Below are positions 9,530 through 19,492 of a stretch of DNA of 64,000 nucleotides, in pieces (position 1 is the stretch's first letter; every line of letters starts with the position of its first letter). The position numbers and the translations under genes are program-made. The DNA lies in the NCBI RefSeq assembly GCF_003945345.1, contig NZ_AP019308.1, positions 6,638,001-6,702,000 of the forward strand, written 5' to 3'. The stretch is from Paenibacillus baekrokdamisoli (lineage in GTDB: Bacteria; Bacillota; Bacilli; Paenibacillales; Paenibacillaceae). The notes under the pieces were generated by a model. The model saw only the letters and a list, made by a program, of their open reading frames with translations, was not told the DNA's origin and made no database searches.

Positions 9530-12500
9530 ATGTTGAAAAAAGTTGGAATCGCTTACTTGGTGGCAATTTTGATGTTCACCATGGTAACACTGTCTTTTGG
9601 AACGGGTACAAGCAAGGTATGGGCAAACGAACTTGATAGCCCGAAGGTCATGCATTGGTCATTTCTTCGAAGCGGTGGTGTGAATAGTAGCTATATGATC
9701 GATCCGAATGTCTATCATCGAGGGGGGCATGCTTTACAGTTGACCAATGCCTCACCATTATCACCAAACGTGTACTTTACGGTTTCTCAAGCGGTTTCAG
9801 TCGAGCCGAATACCGAATACGAGATTTCTGTGTGGGTCAAAGGAAACAACGTCAACAACACATGGTTCGGCGGAGCTCCGGGCTGGATGCTGCAGCAAGC
9901 TGTTCCTACAGGAAGTTATGACTGGCAACAAGTTACGACGACGTACACGACTGGTAATAATGAACATACCTTCGACTTTCGCATTCTTACGGAGAATATG
10001 ACGGACGAAGTTTGGTTTGATGATTTGTCCATGGTAAAAATGGGGTCGGGCACCAATTTACTGAAGAACGCCGGGTTTGAAAAACAACTGCAAGCTGAGC
10101 TCATAAACGGTTTTGACAATTTGACGGAGTGGACCGGAGATAGCTCGGCGGCAGGTCATACAACGGTAGAACAGGAGGGCGATATACAAACGGAAGGTAC
10201 TAAAGCGGCCCGAGTAACGTATGACATCAATTCTGCAGCGGATGGCTATATTAATTTTTTTTGGAGCCCTGTGCCGAAGCTAAATCTTTCGAAGGCAGCA
10301 AAACTAGTATTCGATGTTTTCCCGACTTCCCAAACGATCGGAGAAGCAGAACCGCTTAAATTGAAAATTTCAGGGGGTTCCGGGATCGTTTATGAAAGGG
10401 CACTCGAACGGTTGACGGCCAATCAATGGAATACGGTGGAAATCGACTTGGCTTCGATTCCGATTTCAAGGGATCAGATCGGATTTATAAATTTTTATAT
10501 ATACACCAAGGCCGACCTTGAGGGGCGTACAAGTGTTACCTATACATTCGACAATATGCGAATCTTGAGACCGATGCAAGTTAAACAGGTGATGGCTGAC
10601 ACGACCGGAGAAGTGTTGATCAACACACCGGTTCAACTAACTTCTGAGACTATCGATTCAACGATTTATTATACGGTTGACGGCTCCGATCCGAGAGTTT
10701 CAGGGACTAAGGCAGCGTACAGCCAGCCGATCGTTCTTGAAAAAGCTATGATGATCCGGGCATTTGCCACTGCAACGGACTTGGAGGATAGCCCGGTTTC
10801 TGATTTTGTGTACAATTTAGGAACGGGTGCGACTGGAGAGACATTCTTAAGCTTAAATCAATTCAAAAGCATGCTTGGTTACGGAAAATATGCACCAATA
10901 TTTAAATCGACTGATGGAATTGAAGTAAATGGGATACTGAACGAATGGGACAGTTTTACCGGTATTTCGCTGCCTTCGGACAACACTCGGCAAGTCATAC
11001 TCGACGGCTGGGGCGGCAATGACGATTTGTCCACCCATGCACGGTTTGCTTATGACGATGACGCCTTTTATTTGGGCATCCAAGTGAAGGATAACAGTCA
11101 CGAAGCTGTCGGCGGCGATGGGATTTGGATGGGGGATAGTGTACAAATTGCGTTTAGTCAGGATGGCAATACGTATGGTCCAGAATACGGATTCGCCCTT
11201 GTGAACGGTCAGTCTGACATTTGGCGGTGGAATAGTGGGACGGCATCGCTCGGCAAGGAAGCGGTGGCATTCCATTCTACGCAAAATTTGAATGTGACGA
11301 CCTATGAAGCAAAAATTCCTTGGAAAGCGATTTTTTCTACTGGAAAGCCAGACCATCGATTCCGATTTGAGCTGCTTACTAATGATAACGATGGCAATGG
11401 ACGGAGAGGGTGGATCGAGTGGGCGGGCGGTATTGGCAACGGCAAAGATCCGAGTAGGTTCGCGGTTCTCGATCTGGTTCAGCAAACGGATGACTGGGGT
11501 ACTTGGTTCGATGGGAAAACAGTGCTTTCCAAAGGGGAATCATCGACTTATACGCTTCAAATCCCGAACTACAGCAATCACGATATCACGTTGAACCTTA
11601 CCTCACCTGAGCTTAGTCTGGATCGCAACATTACGATTCCGGCACAAACGGTGTTGAAGAAAAATATAGATATTATGCGTTCGGTGCCAGGTATTTACCC
11701 CATTACCGTTACGGTCCATGAAGCAGCGACCGGTAAAAGTAAGGCGGAGACACTGACACTTAAAGTTGACTCTGCACAGTTCGATGAGCTTGCGGGCAAA
11801 ATGCCGGCGTTGGAGAATTTGCTGCTTGCTGCGAAGGCGCAGCATATCAATGCAGATTATGAAGAAGTCAACGCAACGGTTATCCGCAACTTTATCGAAT
11901 ATGGAAAAGAGGATGCAGCGAATGGCATGTTGGAACGTTCCTTTTACGTTATTCAGAAATTAGAGGCGCTTTACAACGAGGCTGTCGATAATTTGCAAGG
12001 ATATTTAAACGGAAGCAAGGAATCGCGGAATGTACCACGGTATAAAACGGGGCTGCTGCGACCGGCGATTCAAGATTATTCCTTTATTGCGGATACGTAT
12101 GATTCCGTCAATAACAAAACAGAGCAAAGACCCGTCTTCTTTACAGGTTATGGACATTTCGAGCAAGTTCGGCAGGATATTCCCCAGTTTGAGGGTTACG
12201 GAACAAACATCATCCAGGTGGAAATCGGGCCGGACAGTGTTATTCGAGCGGCTGATTCGTTATTTGGCTGGACGGTCAATGCAACCAATGGCGTTCAGGC
12301 GAAAGCGAATGTTGATTGGAGTGTGCATCATTCAGGTAAGGCATCACTCCTTATTACGAACAGTACCCCGCTCAGCCCAAATAAATATATAAATGTGATG
12401 CAGAACATCGCTGTGAAACCGAACACGACTTACGAGTTCAAGGCATGGGTCAAAGGCGAGAATGTGAAGGACGTTTGGTTCCCTGGAGGTAAGAACTGGG

Positions 12501-14617
12501 ATTATCGAAAGATGTTCCCTACGGGAACCTATGATTGGACAGAGATTACCTATGAATACACGACCGGAGCAAACGAAACTTCATTCCCGTTTCTCATTTT
12601 GTCGGAGAATGCAATCGGTAAAGTATGGACAGACGATGTCAGTATGACCGTACAGGGAAGCACGGTCAATTTATTGACGGATCCGGGGTTTGAAAACAAT
12701 GTTCCATCCACAGGAGGAGAAGAATACCTCATATCCACTTCAGCGATCAAAAATGATATTCAAAAGGTGCTGCAAAATGCGAGCGATCATAATATTGCCG
12801 TGAATTTGCTGCTTTCGCCGCATTATTTCCCTGCTTGGGCGCTGGAAAAGTGGCCTGAACTAAAGAGCAACAGCCAAGGTTGGATTCACTTTAACATCGA
12901 TGCGCCAAAAGCCAGAGAAATCATCGAAGCCTACTTGCGGACGATCATACCGCTTGTTAAAGATTACCCGTCACTGCACAGCATTACGATATCCAACGAA
13001 CCGGCCTATTTTTCAGCGGTTGATCCGATAAATTTGCCGAAATGGCATACTTATTTATCGGGAATTTATGATGGAAATATCGGTGATTTGAACCAAGTAT
13101 ACGGAACGAATTATCATTCCTTTGATGAAGTGGGTATGCCCCCACATTCCAAAGCCGTGCCGCTCCACTGGGAAGCGACACCGCAATTTTATGATTGGGT
13201 TATTTTCAACAATAAACTGTTTTCCGATTGGCATAGCTGGATGGCGGGAATCATCCACGAGATCGATCCGAGCCTACCGGTTCATTCGAAAGTCATGGAT
13301 AGCTCAGTGGATTCGACAGCTCAATTAACATGGGGAACCGATCCAGAGCAGTTCAGCGAGCTAAGCCAAATCAATGGGAATGACAATTCCAATTATTTGG
13401 GTCAAGGAAAAGATGGCTTCATGAGTGAACTGAAATTTTATGACATGCAAACTTCATTTAAAAAAGCGCCGGTGTTCAACTCCGAGAACCATGTCATCCG
13501 GGACGGCGACAACGTATATACACCGGAGCAGGCGGATCATGTCCGTTCCGTACTGTGGCAGGATGCCATTCATGGACAATCGGCTACTACGATATGGTCA
13601 TGGGAACGAAGTAATAATACGACGAGCGATTTCTACGGAAGCATCTTGCATCGTCCGGATGTAGTGGCTGCCGTTGGTAAGACGAATTTAGACTTGAACC
13701 GTCTTGCTTACGAGGTTACTGCTTTCCAGGAAGACCAAGCGGAAGTAGCTATTTTGTACTCGATCCCATCGTCCGTATTCGCACCGAAATACTTCTCTGC
13801 GGTAACAAACGCTTATGAAGCAACGAGTTTAAGCGGACTAAAGGTAGGTTTTATCTCCGAGAAGCAGCTGAAGGAAGGTCATTCGCAGGCTTTCAAATAT
13901 TTGATTATACCTGATGCGACACATGTGAATGAAGAGACGTTAACAGCGGTTCGCAGTTATGCAGAGCAGGGTGGTAAGGTGGTTATAATCGGCAATAACG
14001 CTTTGAAATATAATGAGCATAATCAACCTTTACCGAGTGTCGTCCGCAATGCAGTGATGACCAATAGCAACACGCTGCTCATTCCGTCGGATACTTCGGC
14101 AGTAGGTATCCGAGAAGTGATGCTGCCGTACTTTACAGCCTCCGGAATGATTGAAGTTCTGCTCATGGATGCAGAAACAAATGAACCGATTCAAGGTGTT
14201 GAATGGCGCAGTGTCAAGCACAATGGCAAGCTGCTTATCAATATCAATAACTATACAGCGTTGTCGAAGCAAGCATACGTTAAGGTTCATGGGCAAAAGT
14301 CGATTCATTGGACTGATTTGATTAGCGGTACGAATGTGACTGCGGATCCGATGGCATTGAAACCGTTAACTCCTTATCTACTTTCTTTGGACCTTCCGAC
14401 GACAATGACAGGTATTGAATTGGACTCGACAAGCTATGAATTGGAAGTAGGAAAGACCCATCAGACGGTCGTTTCTGCAGTCTATTCCGACGGAAGCCGT
14501 TCCGTTGTCACACCATCCGCAACATATAACACGATGAATAGCGGGCTTGCATCGATAAATGCTAGTGGAATCGTAACGGCTGTCCACGGGTACTACGACG
14601 ATCAATGTCAGCTATGA
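9530..14617 (+). CDS. secreted GH42-like glycoside hydrolase, multidomain, frameshifted before its SLH anchor
   Basis: 1695 residues. Order seen: signal peptide (1 to about 31); carbohydrate-binding-like domain (about 40-185); second beta domain (about 190-350); chitobiase C-terminal-like domain with YYTVDGSDP (about 355-430); CBM9-like domain (about 455-650); Ig-like NEW3-type domain (about 660-745); helical linker; GH42-like barrel (about 870-1420) with SNEP (probable acid/base Glu1157) and FNSEN (probable nucleophile Glu1319); GATase-like domain (about 1430-1540); and a Big2 domain that breaks off. A binding domain homologous to the first one is inserted inside the barrel at about 911-1065. 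The last ~10 residues (after TAV) are out of frame: reading on in the +1 frame from 14586 restores the Big2 end and leads into the SLH part. A true mutation and a sequencing error cannot be told apart here. Confidence 0.82.
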   Translation: MLKKVGIAYLVAILMFTMVTLSFGTGTSKVWANELDSPKVMHWSFLRSGGVNSSYMIDPNVYHRGGHALQLTNASPLSPNVYFTVSQAVSVEPNTEYEISVWVKGNNVNNTWFGGAPGWMLQQAVPTGSYDWQQVTTTYTTGNNEHTFDFRILTENMTDEVWFDDLSMVKMGSGTNLLKNAGFEKQLQAELINGFDNLTEWTGDSSAAGHTTVEQEGDIQTEGTKAARVTYDINSAADGYINFFWSPVPKLNLSKAAKLVFDVFPTSQTIGEAEPLKLKISGGSGIVYERALERLTANQWNTVEIDLASIPISRDQIGFINFYIYTKADLEGRTSVTYTFDNMRILRPMQVKQVMADTTGEVLINTPVQLTSETIDSTIYYTVDGSDPRVSGTKAAYSQPIVLEKAMMIRAFATATDLEDSPVSDFVYNLGTGATGETFLSLNQFKSMLGYGKYAPIFKSTDGIEVNGILNEWDSFTGISLPSDNTRQVILDGWGGNDDLSTHARFAYDDDAFYLGIQVKDNSHEAVGGDGIWMGDSVQIAFSQDGNTYGPEYGFALVNGQSDIWRWNSGTASLGKEAVAFHSTQNLNVTTYEAKIPWKAIFSTGKPDHRFRFELLTNDNDGNGRRGWIEWAGGIGNGKDPSRFAVLDLVQQTDDWGTWFDGKTVLSKGESSTYTLQIPNYSNHDITLNLTSPELSLDRNITIPAQTVLKKNIDIMRSVPGIYPITVTVHEAATGKSKAETLTLKVDSAQFDELAGKMPALENLLLAAKAQHINADYEEVNATVIRNFIEYGKEDAANGMLERSFYVIQKLEALYNEAVDNLQGYLNGSKESRNVPRYKTGLLRPAIQDYSFIADTYDSVNNKTEQRPVFFTGYGHFEQVRQDIPQFEGYGTNIIQVEIGPDSVIRAADSLFGWTVNATNGVQAKANVDWSVHHSGKASLLITNSTPLSPNKYINVMQNIAVKPNTTYEFKAWVKGENVKDVWFPGGKNWDYRKMFPTGTYDWTEITYEYTTGANETSFPFLILSENAIGKVWTDDVSMTVQGSTVNLLTDPGFENNVPSTGGEEYLISTSAIKNDIQKVLQNASDHNIAVNLLLSPHYFPAWALEKWPELKSNSQGWIHFNIDAPKAREIIEAYLRTIIPLVKDYPSLHSITISNEPAYFSAVDPINLPKWHTYLSGIYDGNIGDLNQVYGTNYHSFDEVGMPPHSKAVPLHWEATPQFYDWVIFNNKLFSDWHSWMAGIIHEIDPSLPVHSKVMDSSVDSTAQLTWGTDPEQFSELSQINGNDNSNYLGQGKDGFMSELKFYDMQTSFKKAPVFNSENHVIRDGDNVYTPEQADHVRSVLWQDAIHGQSATTIWSWERSNNTTSDFYGSILHRPDVVAAVGKTNLDLNRLAYEVTAFQEDQAEVAILYSIPSSVFAPKYFSAVTNAYEATSLSGLKVGFISEKQLKEGHSQAFKYLIIPDATHVNEETLTAVRSYAEQGGKVVIIGNNALKYNEHNQPLPSVVRNAVMTNSNTLLIPSDTSAVGIREVMLPYFTASGMIEVLLMDAETNEPIQGVEWRSVKHNGKLLININNYTALSKQAYVKVHGQKSIHWTDLISGTNVTADPMALKPLTPYLLSLDLPTTMTGIELDSTSYELEVGKTHQTVVSAVYSDGSRSVVTPSATYNTMNSGLASINASGIVTAVHGYYDDQCQL

Positions 14618-14639
14618 AGGTAAGACGGCGTCGGCTATC

Positions 14640-15671
14640 GTGACTGTCGTTCCACTCCATAACCCTGGGGGCGGTGGCAGCGGCGGCACAAATAACGGGG
14701 ATAACGGAAATGGCAATAACGGTAAAGGAACCATCGCCGCAGGCGATTCCGCTATTGTTAAATTATCCGATCGTGTCAGTGTGAAAGTTCCCAAGGGTGC
14801 CACCAATCAGCAAATGACCGTTACTATCACGCAAGTGGAGGATCTAGCGGGTCTGCTTCCGAGCGGACTAAGGACCGCCAGCCCGGTATATGAAATTTTG
14901 AAAAATGTGCCTGGCAATTTCGCCAAGCCAGTAACGATCAGCATTACGTTTGACCCTTCTAAAATCGGAAGTGAAAAACCTTCCATCTACTATTATGATG
15001 AAAATTTGAAAAAATGGATTGAGCTTGGCGGTACGGTACAAGGCAGCACAATTTCCGTTGAAGTCGATCATTTCACCAAATTCGCCGTATTTGCCTTGGA
15101 CAATAGCGTTGTGACAGAACCCGAACCTGAGAAGGTGAGCTTCACGGATCTTCAAGGCCACTGGGCTAAGGGGCAAATCACGAAAGCGTTAGAGCTTGGC
15201 TTTGTCCAAGGTTATTCGGATCGGACCTATCGGCCAAACAACAACGTAACACGTGTTGAATTTGTTGCGATGTTAGATCGCGTACTAAAGCTTGAAGGAG
15301 ACGCACCCCGTGTAGCTTTTGCAGATAGCGGGCAAATTCCGGCATGGGCTGCTAGCAGTGTAGCGAAAGCAGTGGAAGCGGGGTTGATTCAAGGTTATGG
15401 GGATCATACATTCCGCCCTGACCAGCAGATCAGTCGCGCAGAAATGGCTGTTATTGCAGCACGAGTCATGAAGCTTCAGATCGATGAAGAAGCTGTGTTG
15501 ACTTTTATTGATGTTTTGGATATCCCGGTTTGGGCGCAAGGGGGAATGAAAGCAGCCGTCAGTGAAGGTTTGTTTCAGGGGAAAGAAGGTAATCGACTAG
15601 CTCCGAATGACAAGGCTACAAGAGCTGAAGCGATCGTTTTACTCATGCGTATGCTAGAAAAGAAACAATAG
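14640..15671 (+). CDS. SLH-domain cell-wall anchor portion of the GH42-like protein, displaced by a frameshift
   Basis: This open frame continues the preceding protein in the +1 frame; its true in-frame content starts near 14586. It carries the end of the Big2 domain, a Gly/Asn-rich linker, a beta domain with VPKGAT (about 14750-15105) of the ZU5-like kind common in Paenibacillus surface proteins, and three SLH domains (about 15133-15290, 15304-15475, 15490-15660), each with the GxxxGY/F-type core. SLH triplets bind pyruvylated secondary wall polymer. The GTG at 14640 has no Shine-Dalgarno sequence and no signal peptide follows, so independent expression would not yield an exported protein. 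It is best read as the C-terminus of one ~2,040-residue protein. Confidence 0.85.
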   Translation: MTVVPLHNPGGGGSGGTNNGDNGNGNNGKGTIAAGDSAIVKLSDRVSVKVPKGATNQQMTVTITQVEDLAGLLPSGLRTASPVYEILKNVPGNFAKPVTISITFDPSKIGSEKPSIYYYDENLKKWIELGGTVQGSTISVEVDHFTKFAVFALDNSVVTEPEPEKVSFTDLQGHWAKGQITKALELGFVQGYSDRTYRPNNNVTRVEFVAMLDRVLKLEGDAPRVAFADSGQIPAWAASSVAKAVEAGLIQGYGDHTFRPDQQISRAEMAVIAARVMKLQIDEEAVLTFIDVLDIPVWAQGGMKAAVSEGLFQGKEGNRLAPNDKATRAEAIVLLMRMLEKKQ

Positions 15672-15678
15672 AATGTCA

Positions 15679-15722
15679 AACCCGGACTTGTTTACCACGA
15701 TTGGTAAACCGTCCGGGTTTTA
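15679..15722 (+). terminator. rho-independent terminator
   Basis: A 10-bp stem (AAACCCGGAC with GTCCGGGTTT) encloses a second inner stem TTTACCA/TGGTAAA. It starts 8 nt after the SLH stop codon. Confidence 0.85.
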
Positions 15723-15896
15723 ACGTATTCATGCCGAAAAGCATAAAAAGAGGAAAGCTGCGGCTAACACAGTAACGCAGTTTGAAAATAGCTGGACAAC
15801 AGAAACAAATTATGACAAGGTAGGTGAAACCTTCATTTACCAGGGGAAAAAGAACTAGAATAGTAGAGAATATTTGTCGTAAAAGGAGAGATTCTG

Positions 15897-17783
15897 TTGT
15901 TCAATAAATGGCGATCCATTGTGAACCCGTGGAGATGGATCCAGAATAGTTTTAAGGCTAAGCTGATCCTCTCCTTCTTTGGAGTTGCCTATTTGGCCAT
16001 ATTTATTACAGGTATGATCTATTACCACCAGATGTCTGAGAGTGTGGAGAGAAATACACTGACCAATGTAGAAAAGCTGGCAGATCAGACGGTAGAGCGG
16101 CTCGAATTGCAAATGGGCAACATCCAGAACGAGGTCTGGGGATTTTTTACAGATTCCGTGCTGCAGCAATTTCTCGAAAGGATGTCGGAGGACACTACGA
16201 AAAGGACGCTCTATCAATCTAAGATCCATATGACGAGGCTAAGAAATGCTCAAATTTCTATAATCGCGATTTATGATAAGCTCGGCAATCAATTGAATAG
16301 TGGAGAGAGAAATGCCATTGATTATAGCGGAATACGAAATAACGTTGATTATGAGAGTTTGATTGAACAGGAAAAGGCGGCCGTATTTCATCTGGCGAGT
16401 CAGGACGATAGTACCCCGCAGTGGCGTGTGGCACGATCGGTACCGGAAGACTTACTTGAGCCGGAATACACGCTTAGTTACATTCAGCCGCTTAAAAAAT
16501 TGAATACTTACAGCCAGAAGCTGGTCGGTGTGATGCGTGTTGATTTGCGTGGGAAGGTGTTGAAAAAGGCGCTCTCTGATATGAATCCGACAGGTATGCA
16601 TAATTTCAACATCGTAGACGGCAAGAGAAATATCATCGTAAGCGAAGACGAACGAAGGATCGGACAAAATATTCTGAAGGACCCTATGTTCTTGCAAACT
16701 GTTTTTCAAGGAATGAAGGGATACAGTAAAACTACCATTAATGGCCAGCAATACGTGACGGTATACCGAAAATTTAGTAACCACGAGATGATGCTTGTTG
16801 GTAAAATACCGCTCAACACGATATTGGCGGAAGTGAAACAAGTACGCAATTATGCAGTTACGATCGGTTTGATAAGCTTATTTGTTGCCATGTTAGCAGC
16901 CTATTTTATTTCAAACAAAATGACAAAGCCGATTCATAAACTCCGCCAGCATATGAAACAGGTGGAAATGGGTAATTTCAACGTTTCAGTACCGATCCAA
17001 TCCTATGATGAAATCGGTTTTCTCGGTGTCAGCTTCAATCGGATGATAAGGGAAATCGACAGTTTGGTAGAGAAAAATTATGAAGCCGAGCTGCTCAAAA
17101 AGGATGCCGAATGGATTGCTTTGCAGGCCCAAATTAACCCCCATTTTTTGTACAATGCGCTCGGTACGATCGATGCGATCGCTGCGATCGATGGTAATGA
17201 ACAAATCAGTTTTATTAGTCAGTCGCTCGGGGGGATGTTCCGCTACAATATTAGCGGTGGACAATACGCCACTCTGCGGGAAGAGGTTCATCAGGTACGG
17301 CTTTATTTGTCAATCCAGCAAATCCGTTATGAAGATCGTTTCACGTATACATTTGATATTGAACCGGACTTGGAGCAAATCAAACTTCCTAAGCTTATTT
17401 TACAACCCATTATCGAAAACACATTCAAACACGGTATAGAACAATTACGACGAGGAGGAATGATTACCATTATGGCCAAATCGTTGGACAGAGAATGGGT
17501 GTTTATTCAAATCAGTGACAATGGGGCTGGAATCGAGAGGGAGCATTTGCAAACGATCAAGGATATGATGCGAAATGAGTACAAAAACGAACAGAAGCAG
17601 CAGATGAACAGAGATCGCGTATCCATCGGCTTGAATAATGTAAATCAGAGATTAAGACTGTTCTGCAATGAAAAATCCGGATTAACGATACATAGTGAGC
17701 CCGGAGTCGGAACCTCCGTCTCTTTCATTGTGCCGATAAAATTGCAGAGAGGTGAAGAAGATGTTGAAAGTGCTCATCGTTGA
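15897..17783 (+). CDS. YesM-type sensor histidine kinase
   Basis: 628 residues. A transmembrane segment near residues 22-42 and a second near 318-338 bracket a large extracellular sensor region (dCache-like by position). HAMP follows at about 340-395, then a His_kinase domain with INPHFLYNAL (phosphoacceptor His416) and a HATPase_c domain with an IIENTFKHG N-box and DNGAGIE G-box. This is the LytS/YesM class that partners AraC-type response regulators next to sugar transporters. TTG at 15897 is preceded by AAAAGGAGAG with 6-nt spacing. The stop overlaps the regulator gene, so they are translationally coupled. The adjacent CUT1 transporter suggests that it senses an extracellular oligosaccharide or its loaded binding protein. 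Confidence 0.93.
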   Translation: MFNKWRSIVNPWRWIQNSFKAKLILSFFGVAYLAIFITGMIYYHQMSESVERNTLTNVEKLADQTVERLELQMGNIQNEVWGFFTDSVLQQFLERMSEDTTKRTLYQSKIHMTRLRNAQISIIAIYDKLGNQLNSGERNAIDYSGIRNNVDYESLIEQEKAAVFHLASQDDSTPQWRVARSVPEDLLEPEYTLSYIQPLKKLNTYSQKLVGVMRVDLRGKVLKKALSDMNPTGMHNFNIVDGKRNIIVSEDERRIGQNILKDPMFLQTVFQGMKGYSKTTINGQQYVTVYRKFSNHEMMLVGKIPLNTILAEVKQVRNYAVTIGLISLFVAMLAAYFISNKMTKPIHKLRQHMKQVEMGNFNVSVPIQSYDEIGFLGVSFNRMIREIDSLVEKNYEAELLKKDAEWIALQAQINPHFLYNALGTIDAIAAIDGNEQISFISQSLGGMFRYNISGGQYATLREEVHQVRLYLSIQQIRYEDRFTYTFDIEPDLEQIKLPKLILQPIIENTFKHGIEQLRRGGMITIMAKSLDREWVFIQISDNGAGIEREHLQTIKDMMRNEYKNEQKQQMNRDRVSIGLNNVNQRLRLFCNEKSGLTIHSEPGVGTSVSFIVPIKLQRGEEDVESAHR

Positions 17784-19398
17784 CGACGAACCATTGATGA
17801 GAAAAGGGATTTTCTCCAAAATCAATTGGCAAGCCATGCAGTTGGAGTTCATCGGGGACGCGGTGGACGGAGAGGATGCATTGGAACAAATCCAAACGGG
17901 AAGACCGAACATCGTGTTGACCGATATTCGCATGCCCGTGATCGACGGTTTAACTTTGATCGAAAGGACAAAGCAAATCGATCCTAATATCCAATTCGTT
18001 GTCATTAGCGGATATGACGACTTTCAATATGCGCGTAAAGCCATGCAATTCGGTGTGGTTCATTATTTGTTGAAGCCAGTAAATGCAAATGAATTACAGC
18101 AAGTATTGGAGAAAATGAAAGAGCATTTCCTGGCCAAAGATGGTGAGCAGGATTATCGCAGCTTGCTGCTCAGGCACTACGAAGCGAACAAGACGTCGGA
18201 GAAAGAGCGAATGTTAACGTGGCGAATCCAGGAAGAGGCGCATGAACTGCATCATCACGAAGATCTAGTGCAAATCGATCGATTGCAAGCATCGGGCTGT
18301 GCAGTATTTGTTTTCCGCATCCGACCGTTTTCATTTCCGCATAAAGGCTTCCAAGCAGAGGATGAACAATTGATATGGTTCGGCGTTAAAAATATTGTAG
18401 AGCAATTGCTCACTCAGTCTGGCAATAGCAGCATTGTATTCAGACATGCCTATCATTCTGACGAGATAATAGCAATTGTGCCAATCGGGGCAAGTGTGAA
18501 ATGGACGAGCTATCAGCGTTTAGCTAATGATGCGCTTGACAGTTTACGCCAGTATTTGCAAATGGAAGCTGCGGTTGGCATCAGCAAGCCAAACGCCTCC
18601 GGTACAGGTTTGAAATATGCATACGAACAAGCCTGGATGGCGGTACGAGGTGAAGTTTTGCATGGGACCGGGAAAGTATACGAATACGCGGCCCTTCATT
18701 TCTCAGATCCTAAAGAGCGAATCGGCGTAACGGCAATCATTACCGCGGATCAGGAAAGATTGATCTCCGCTTTTCTGCAAAGCAAAGACGAAGAGCAAAT
18801 CTATCAATGGCTTGAGCAGCAGTATCAATACTTATGCAATTTGCCGCATGCGGGATATTTAGAATTTGAACAGCTCTCCCTGCAATTGTACGCATTGCTC
18901 AGGAAATGTTTAAGTGAATATATCGATCCGAGTGAAATCATTCTGAACGAAAAACAACATTTTCTGACCATGCTGTTGTCCTGTCGATCATGGCGAACTG
19001 GTGTGGATGCGCTCTTTCAAACGGCACGTACCGTCATGTTATCCATACCTGATGCAAAGGCGGCTACGAACGATGATGTGATTAATGAAGTGAAACATTA
19101 CATCGATCATCATTATTATGAAAATATTACACTATCGTGGGTCGCGGACCATTATTTCATTCATCCTAACTATTTCTGCAAGCTATTTAAACTCCGATGT
19201 GGTGAAAATTTCAATAATTACATTACGAAAGTACGATTGAATCATGCGATCCGTCTGATGTCCAACGCCGATTTAAGACTGGCGCAAATTGCCGGCATTG
19301 TCGGTTATGACAGCCAGGCTTATTTTAGCAGCGTATTTCGAAAAATGTACGGTGTATCTCCCAAAAAATACCGCGAGGAAACAATCGGATCATGTTAA
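17761..19398 (+). CDS. YesN/AraC-type response regulator
   Basis: 545 residues from ATG 17761. The N-terminal receiver has VDDEP, phosphoacceptor Asp55 in TDIRMP and the conserved Lys in LLKPV. A middle region of unknown structure follows (about 130-430). The C-terminal AraC HTH pair (about 440-540) ends with the typical VGYDSQAYFSSVFRKMYGVSPKKYR-like region. ATG 17761 is preferred over GTG 17752 because AGAGGTGA is placed about 6 nt before it. It overlaps the kinase gene by 23 nt. It very likely activates the binding protein and permease genes directly downstream. Confidence 0.93.
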   Translation: MLKVLIVDDEPLMRKGIFSKINWQAMQLEFIGDAVDGEDALEQIQTGRPNIVLTDIRMPVIDGLTLIERTKQIDPNIQFVVISGYDDFQYARKAMQFGVVHYLLKPVNANELQQVLEKMKEHFLAKDGEQDYRSLLLRHYEANKTSEKERMLTWRIQEEAHELHHHEDLVQIDRLQASGCAVFVFRIRPFSFPHKGFQAEDEQLIWFGVKNIVEQLLTQSGNSSIVFRHAYHSDEIIAIVPIGASVKWTSYQRLANDALDSLRQYLQMEAAVGISKPNASGTGLKYAYEQAWMAVRGEVLHGTGKVYEYAALHFSDPKERIGVTAIITADQERLISAFLQSKDEEQIYQWLEQQYQYLCNLPHAGYLEFEQLSLQLYALLRKCLSEYIDPSEIILNEKQHFLTMLLSCRSWRTGVDALFQTARTVMLSIPDAKAATNDDVINEVKHYIDHHYYENITLSWVADHYFIHPNYFCKLFKLRCGENFNNYITKVRLNHAIRLMSNADLRLAQIAGIVGYDSQAYFSSVFRKMYGVSPKKYREETIGSC

Positions 19399-19492
19399 TA
19401 AAACGAAAGTCGGTTGTTAAGATAACGTATTCTTTCTCCGGACAGAACCCTTTATGATCAACATGTAAACAAATACGAAGGAGGAAAAGGGG

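Noticed and set aside
14640..15671. Independent SLH protein gene
   Set aside because: No Shine-Dalgarno and no signal peptide; frame continuity with the upstream Big2 domain argues for a frameshifted single gene.
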